Source: Roseburia porci
Lineage (GTDB): Bacteria > Bacillota > Clostridia > Lachnospirales > Lachnospiraceae
Direction of reading: 5' to 3'
DNA: 64,000 nt
Assembly: GCF_009695765.1 (NCBI RefSeq)
Contig: NZ_VUNI01000001.1
Coordinates: 62,001 to 126,000 of the forward strand
Both the position numbers and the translations under genes were made by a program. This document shows positions 59,926 to 64,000 of this stretch, piece after piece; the first letter of the stretch is position 1, and every line of letters starts with the position of its first letter. A model generated the notes under the pieces. That model was not told the DNA's origin, made no database searches, and saw only the letters and a list, made by a program, of their open reading frames with translations.

Positions 59926-60963
59926 ATGAATCAGGAAAAATATTTAGATTATATCGTGGAAGAAACACAGAAGGTACTGGCCATTGACAGCCCAACCGGT
60001 TATACAGCTAATGCGGCGGAATTTGTTATGGAGGAATATCGCAAACTTGGTTATGAGCCACAGATGACAACAAAAGGTGGCGTATTTGTTGATCTTGGAG
60101 GAGAAAACAAAGATGATGGACTGGTTCTTGCAGCGCATATTGATACACTGGGAGCAATGGTCTGTGAGGTAAAGAGCAATGGAAACTTAAAAGTATCTCC
60201 GTTAGGCGGAATGAATCCGAACAATGCGGAGGCTGAGAACTGCCGCATCGTAACCCGTTTTGATGGTGTATATTCCGGAACATTCCAGCTGAATAATGCA
60301 TCGATCCATGTGAACGGAGAATATAATGATACCCAGAGAAAATATGACGACATGGAAGTGGTTCTGGATGAGAATGTTTCATCCGCTGAGGAAACCAGAA
60401 AACTTGGTATCATGACAGGCGACATTGTCTGCTTTGATCCGCGTACCGTGATCACGGAATCTGGCTATATCAAGAGCCGTTTCCTTGATGATAAGCTGAG
60501 TGTTGGAATTCTTCTTGGATTTGCAAAGTATCTGAAAGAGGAGCATATCACGACAAAACAGAGAATTTATCATCATGTAACTGTTTATGAAGAGGTGGGA
60601 CACGGCGGCGCTGCTTCTATGCCAGATGGTGTAAAAGAGATGATTTCGGTAGATATGGGATGCGTGGGAGAAGGTCTTGCATGTACGGAACGTCAGGTTT
60701 CTATCTGTGCGAAAGACAGTAATGGTCCGTACAATTATGATGTGGTAACGAGACTCATCAAAGCTGCAAAAGAAGAGGATATTGATTTTGCTGTAGATGT
60801 ATATCCACATTATGGATCGGATGTGGATGTTGCCCTGGGAGCAGGTTATGACATCCGACATGGATTGATAGGTTCCGGGGTTTATGCGTCTCATGGCTAT
60901 GAGAGAAGCCATAAAGATGGGGTATTCAATACATTCCGCCTGCTCTGTGCATACGTAAAATAA
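59926..60963 (+). CDS. M42 family metallopeptidase
   Basis: A 345-residue zinc or cobalt aminopeptidase/endoglucanase-type protein of the M42 family. Active-site motifs: LAAHIDTLGAMV (metal His and Asp), FLDDKLSVGI (bridging Asp), YEEVGHGGAA (Glu pair) and SVDMGCVG. It ends at YASHGYERSHKDGVFNT with the last metal His. Members form large tetrahedral shells that trim peptides in the cytoplasm. GAGGTAAG is upstream. It closes the long + strand block. Confidence 0.93.
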   Translation: MNQEKYLDYIVEETQKVLAIDSPTGYTANAAEFVMEEYRKLGYEPQMTTKGGVFVDLGGENKDDGLVLAAHIDTLGAMVCEVKSNGNLKVSPLGGMNPNNAEAENCRIVTRFDGVYSGTFQLNNASIHVNGEYNDTQRKYDDMEVVLDENVSSAEETRKLGIMTGDIVCFDPRTVITESGYIKSRFLDDKLSVGILLGFAKYLKEEHITTKQRIYHHVTVYEEVGHGGAASMPDGVKEMISVDMGCVGEGLACTERQVSICAKDSNGPYNYDVVTRLIKAAKEEDIDFAVDVYPHYGSDVDVALGAGYDIRHGLIGSGVYASHGYERSHKDGVFNTFRLLCAYVK

Positions 60964-61015
60964 GGAAATCTTAAGAAAATATTTGATAGAAATACATTTA
61001 TTCAAGCGGCGCTTC

Positions 61016-61050
61016 TGGTATAGTATGTGTATGAAGAATGATAGTACACT
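61016..61050 (+). promoter_or_regulatory. Extended -10 promoter and YtrA-like operator
   Basis: TGGTATAGT (61016-61024) is an extended -10 box. TGTGTA (61026-61031), 13 bases, TACACT (61045-61050) follows at the start site. It differs by one base from the AGTGTA-N13-TACACT operator described for Bacillus YtrA, and the first gene of this operon encodes a YtrA-type regulator, so autorepression is likely. Confidence 0.65.
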
Positions 61051-61070
61051 TATTAGAAGGAGGTGGCCGC

Positions 61071-61454
61071 TTGATTCAGGTAAATTATCGGGATGTAAGA
61101 CCAATCTATGAACAGATCATAGACAGCGTACAAAAACTTGTAATCACAGATGCCCTCTTACCGGATGAAAAGCTACCATCCGTGAGGGAACTTGCGTCAA
61201 AGCTTGCAATCAATCCGAATACGATCAGCCGTGCATATCGTGAATTGGAAAGGGAAGGATATGTATATTCTGTATGCGGCAGGGGAACTTTTGTGGCGGA
61301 TAACCGTACACTGAAAACAGAGCATGTCAGGGCACTTTTGCAGAATTTTGATGAGACTGCTGCAGAATTGATGGATTTATCTGTAGGAAAAGAAGTCTTG
61401 CAGAAAAGACTCGACAGGATTGAGAAAGGAGTTTGGAATGATACAGGTAAATAA
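61071..61454 (+). CDS. GntR family regulator, YtrA subfamily
   Basis: A 127-residue regulator made of a winged helix (RPIYEQIIDSVQKLV, then LPSVRELASKLAINPNTISRAYRELEREGYV, GRGTFV) and a short C-terminal dimerisation helix pair, as in the YtrA branch that lacks a ligand-binding domain. The start is a TTG at 61071 behind AAGGAGGTGG (61057-61066); an ATG at 61038 would place that site inside the gene. It overlaps the ABC ATPase gene by 17 bases. It probably represses the operon until envelope stress or an antibiotic relieves it. Confidence 0.92.
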   Translation: MIQVNYRDVRPIYEQIIDSVQKLVITDALLPDEKLPSVRELASKLAINPNTISRAYRELEREGYVYSVCGRGTFVADNRTLKTEHVRALLQNFDETAAELMDLSVGKEVLQKRLDRIEKGVWNDTGK

Positions 61455-62343
61455 TGTAGTCAAGGATTTTGATGGATTTCGTGCTCTGGATGGCGTGAAT
61501 ATGAAGGTGGAAAAGGGAAGCATCTATGGACTGGTGGGACCAAACGGTGCTGGAAAATCAACATTGATCCGTCATTTGACGGGCGTGTATCGTCCGGATC
61601 AGGGAGAGATCCTGATTGAGGGCGAACCAATCTATGAGAATCGTGAGGTTAAGGCGAGAATCTCTTATATACCGGATGATCTGTTTTATTTTCTTCAGGC
61701 AGATACGATGGTTATGATGAAATATTATCGTGGAATATATCCGAATTTTGATGAGAAGATGTTTTTTCGTATGCAGGAATTTTTCCCTTCGATTGATGTA
61801 AAACGGAATATTCGTCGTTTGTCGAAAGGAATGCAAAAGCAGGTGGCATTCTGGCTTGCAATCTGCTGTCGTCCGGAGCTGATAATCCTGGATGAGCCGG
61901 TGGATGGACTGGATCCGGTTATGAGAAGACAGATCTGGAGTATTCTGATGTCGGAAGTGGCAGAACATAAGATGACAGTTCTTGTTTCATCGCATAATTT
62001 AAGAGAACTGGAAGATGTATGTGACCATGTTGGAATTATGAACAAAGGAAGTATTATGATCGAACGGTCACTGATGGAACTTCAGGGAAATATCTCAAAG
62101 GTCCAGATCGCATGCCAGACGGGAATGCCGAAAATGCCAAAGGAATTTGAAGTGTTACATATGTCCAATTCGGGAAGGGTATATACGATGATTGTGAAAG
62201 GAAATCCAAAAGAGGTCGCACGGGCAGTTTCCGCAGAGGAAGACAATCTTGCAATTGTGGATATCCTTCCACTTACCCTGGAAGAAATTTTTATATATGA
62301 GATGGGAGGTGCGGATTATGAAGTCAAAGACATTCTCTTTTAG
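61438..62343 (+). CDS. ABC transporter ATP-binding protein
   Basis: A 301-residue ATPase subunit with Walker A GPNGAGKST (34-42), Q-loop region, signature LSKGMQKQVAFWLAI, Walker B LIILDEPVDGLDP and switch SSHNL. The last 90 residues are an accessory domain. The signature LSKGM is the form seen in YtrB/BcrA-type exporters. ATG 61438 has AAAGGAG. It pairs with the membrane protein encoded next, whose start lies 26 bases inside this gene. Likely an envelope-stress or antimicrobial-peptide exporter, by analogy with ytrABCDEF. Confidence 0.94.
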   Translation: MIQVNNVVKDFDGFRALDGVNMKVEKGSIYGLVGPNGAGKSTLIRHLTGVYRPDQGEILIEGEPIYENREVKARISYIPDDLFYFLQADTMVMMKYYRGIYPNFDEKMFFRMQEFFPSIDVKRNIRRLSKGMQKQVAFWLAICCRPELIILDEPVDGLDPVMRRQIWSILMSEVAEHKMTVLVSSHNLRELEDVCDHVGIMNKGSIMIERSLMELQGNISKVQIACQTGMPKMPKEFEVLHMSNSGRVYTMIVKGNPKEVARAVSAEEDNLAIVDILPLTLEEIFIYEMGGADYEVKDILF

Positions 62344-64000
62344 TAAGACCATTTTTCACAAAAATGCGACATTATACTGGCCTTTATGGGGGATTTATAC
62401 ATTAATCCTTCAGTTGATACTGCCGTTGAGTCTGTGGGGAGGATTTCGCAATGCTTCACGCACTTTTCAGGGTGGACCGACAGTAGATGAGGCAAGGTTT
62501 GAAGTATTGGCGAATGTATTGGAATTACAGCTCCCGATGTTTTTGGTGTTTGTAATGGCAGTTGTATTTGCAATGGCTTTTTTCAGTTATCTTTTTAATG
62601 GAAGAAGCTCGAACATGATCCATGCACTTCCGGTTACAAGAGCAGATCTTTATGGAACCAATCTGATTACAGGTCTTGTGTTTCTGATCGTTCCGCAGGT
62701 GATCGCATTTATGCTGAGTGTACTGGTATGTCTCGCTTATGGGGTGTCCAATGTACAATATCTGGGAATCTGGATTCTTGTAATGGCAGGTTTTTCCATT
62801 GCATGCTATGGAATGGCTGTTCTTTGTGTAATGCTTACCGGACAGATGCTTGCAGTAGCAGCGTATTACGTGATCGGCAATTTTTTATATGTCGGAGTGA
62901 GAACAATTGTTTCACTGATCATTTCAATATTTGCATTTGGAATTGACTATTCGGATGTGGTACAGGCGATTCATCTGGAGTTTTTATCTCCATTTTATTA
63001 TGCGTTTCGTCTGGTTAATTTTCACAAGAAAACAGAATGGGTCAATAACACTTATACCGCAGTAAGGGGAATCAGTTTCAGCGGTGCACATATCGTGGCT
63101 GGTTATACGCTCATGGGAGTAATGCTTTTTGTCCTGTCTTATTTCTTATATAAGAAAAGACAACTGGAATCCGCAGGAGACTTCCTGACATTTCCTGTTT
63201 TAAAACCAATTTTCCGTTGGGGTGTTGGTTTTTGCGGAAGTTTTTCTCTTGCATGCATGACAGCAGGAATTCTTATGACTATGAATATTGGTGAAGAATT
63301 GCCAATATTTATTGTAGGTATTATGATATATGGAATTGTGTTCTTTTATGTGGCAGAGATGCTGGTCCGCAAATCTTTTAGGGTATTCTGTAAAAAAAGA
63401 TGGGGCGAATGTGCGATATATACGGTATTTTTACTGGCGTCTTTTGGCTGTATGATGCTGACAGCTGGAAAAATTGAGAGTTTTTGTCCGGATCAGGACG
63501 ATGTTCAGACCGCATTTGTATATCTGGATTATCCAATCGAATATGAAACTGAAGATGTAAAACAGGTACTGGATCTGCAGAAACAGATTTTAAGTGACAG
63601 CAGGGAACTTAAGAAACAGGAGAGAGAATCGGATGAACAGGCAGTCATAGATATTCTTTATCGTACCAGTAAGGGAAACTGGATATCCCGTGAATATACG
63701 GTACCTCTTGATAGCGAACAGTTTGATTACGCAGCGCAGATCCAGAAAAAGGAGTTGGAAAAGGATCCGTTTATGAAACAGCTGGTGTGCTATGATTATG
63801 AGAATATTCAGATCAAAGGAGGCACACTGGAACGGTATGATCAGGATATGAACTATCAGGGAGACCGGGAGATCAGCCAGGAACAGGCGCAGAGCATTTA
63901 TGATGCACTTTGCAAAGATGCGGAAGAGGGAAGCCTGCAGAAGTATAATATGCCATATTGTGAAGAAGATGGTGAAGATGACGAAACACCGTATTCCTAT
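62318..64000 (+). CDS. ABC transporter permease (3' truncated by window end)
   Basis: The frame opens at ATG 62318 after GGGAGGTGC and stays open to the last base, giving at least 561 residues. The N-terminal 340 residues have about eight spans (for example LYWPLWGIYTLILQLILPLSL, PMFLVFVMAVVFAMAFFSYLF) and the ABC-2 type turn HALPVTRADLYG. From about residue 370 the protein continues into a span and then a charged, extracellular-looking domain (YLDYPIEYETEDVKQVLDLQ) as in YtrC/YtrD-like permeases. It overlaps the ATPase gene by 26 bases, so the two are co-translated partners. The substrate is unknown. Confidence 0.9.
   Translation, partial: MKSKTFSFSKTIFHKNATLYWPLWGIYTLILQLILPLSLWGGFRNASRTFQGGPTVDEARFEVLANVLELQLPMFLVFVMAVVFAMAFFSYLFNGRSSNMIHALPVTRADLYGTNLITGLVFLIVPQVIAFMLSVLVCLAYGVSNVQYLGIWILVMAGFSIACYGMAVLCVMLTGQMLAVAAYYVIGNFLYVGVRTIVSLIISIFAFGIDYSDVVQAIHLEFLSPFYYAFRLVNFHKKTEWVNNTYTAVRGISFSGAHIVAGYTLMGVMLFVLSYFLYKKRQLESAGDFLTFPVLKPIFRWGVGFCGSFSLACMTAGILMTMNIGEELPIFIVGIMIYGIVFFYVAEMLVRKSFRVFCKKRWGECAIYTVFLLASFGCMMLTAGKIESFCPDQDDVQTAFVYLDYPIEYETEDVKQVLDLQKQILSDSRELKKQERESDEQAVIDILYRTSKGNWISREYTVPLDSEQFDYAAQIQKKELEKDPFMKQLVCYDYENIQIKGGTLERYDQDMNYQGDREISQEQAQSIYDALCKDAEEGSLQKYNMPYCEEDGEDDETPYSY

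Noticed and set aside
60379-61104. Long open frame of 241 codons on the minus strand
   Set aside because: It overlaps the M42 peptidase gene and the GntR promoter, has no family motifs and a composition typical of an antisense reading of a real gene.
1-64000. tRNA, rRNA, SRP RNA, CRISPR array, prophage or insertion sequence
   Set aside because: Gaps between genes were read for cloverleaf, repeat-spacer and transposase signs; none was convincing. Gaps are short and mostly explained by promoters and terminators.

Overview
The window looks like chromosomal core DNA of a low-to-mid GC, anaerobic Gram-positive bacterium of the class Clostridia, most probably family Lachnospiraceae. The grounds are a pyruvate:ferredoxin oxidoreductase with acetate kinase, a meso-DAP type dapF-murE-dapA set, a thioredoxin-reductase-like flavoprotein without an NADPH motif, DUF4364, YlxM, YlqG/YlqH homologues, strong AGGAGG ribosome sites and sigma-A promoters. 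I would not go below family level. About 61 protein genes are called, nearly all on the + strand; no tRNA, rRNA, CRISPR array, prophage or insertion sequence was seen, and no gene-free gap exceeds 300 bases.

Layout. 1-3.6 kb: end of a membrane protein with a Lys-Pro repeat, hisH-hisF, ung and a small FliD-like protein. 3.6-9.1 kb: an ABC-F ATPase divergent from nifJ. 9.2-19.4 kb: a tail-anchored coiled-coil protein, a CBS/DRTGG pyrophosphatase, an AraC regulator divergent from dapF-murE-dapA-flavin reductase, and a minus-strand set (malic enzyme, YtqA-type radical SAM, DUF4364). 19.6-24.4 kb: rho, rpmE, DUF1385-prmC-prfA. 24.5-25.1 kb: a type II toxin-antitoxin pair. 25.2-37 kb: flavoprotein reductase, Gfo/Idh oxidoreductase, flippase, HAD phosphatase, NhaC antiporter, a DNA glycosylase, a cupin-RNase H fusion, CorA, aroB, dus and, convergent, tmcAL. 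37.2-48.9 kb: ackA, yceD-rpmF, a secreted nuclease, yesL, plsX-acpP, rnc-smc-ftsY, threonine deaminase. 48.9-61 kb: ylxM-ffh-rpsP-khpA, rimM-trmD, rplS, two signal-peptidase paralogues flanking rbgA, rnhB, ylqG-ylqH-like genes, yraN, pgeF and an M42 peptidase. 61-64 kb: a YtrA-type GntR regulator with an ABC exporter that runs off the end.

How it works together. The central 38-56 kb block joins protein targeting (ftsY, ffh, ylxM, signal peptidase), ribosome making (rpmF, rpsP, rimM, trmD, rplS, rbgA), phospholipid priming (plsX, acpP) and chromosome/RNA upkeep (smc, rnc, rnhB). nifJ and ackA are parts of the pyruvate-to-acetate fermentation route; reduced ferredoxin from nifJ could also feed the NADPH-motif-less flavoprotein.

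Most noteworthy: a signal peptidase I paralogue (53857-54441) that has lost both catalytic residues (Ser to Ala, Lys to Arg) one gene away from an intact paralogue; a TrmD fused to a GNAT acetyltransferase; a cupin fused to RNase H; orphan FliK-, FlhB- and FliD-like genes without a flagellar cluster; and several unusual control sites (a perfect 12-bp inverted repeat around the plsX promoter, a YtrA-like operator, a terminator arm carrying the -35 box of the ylxM-ffh promoter).
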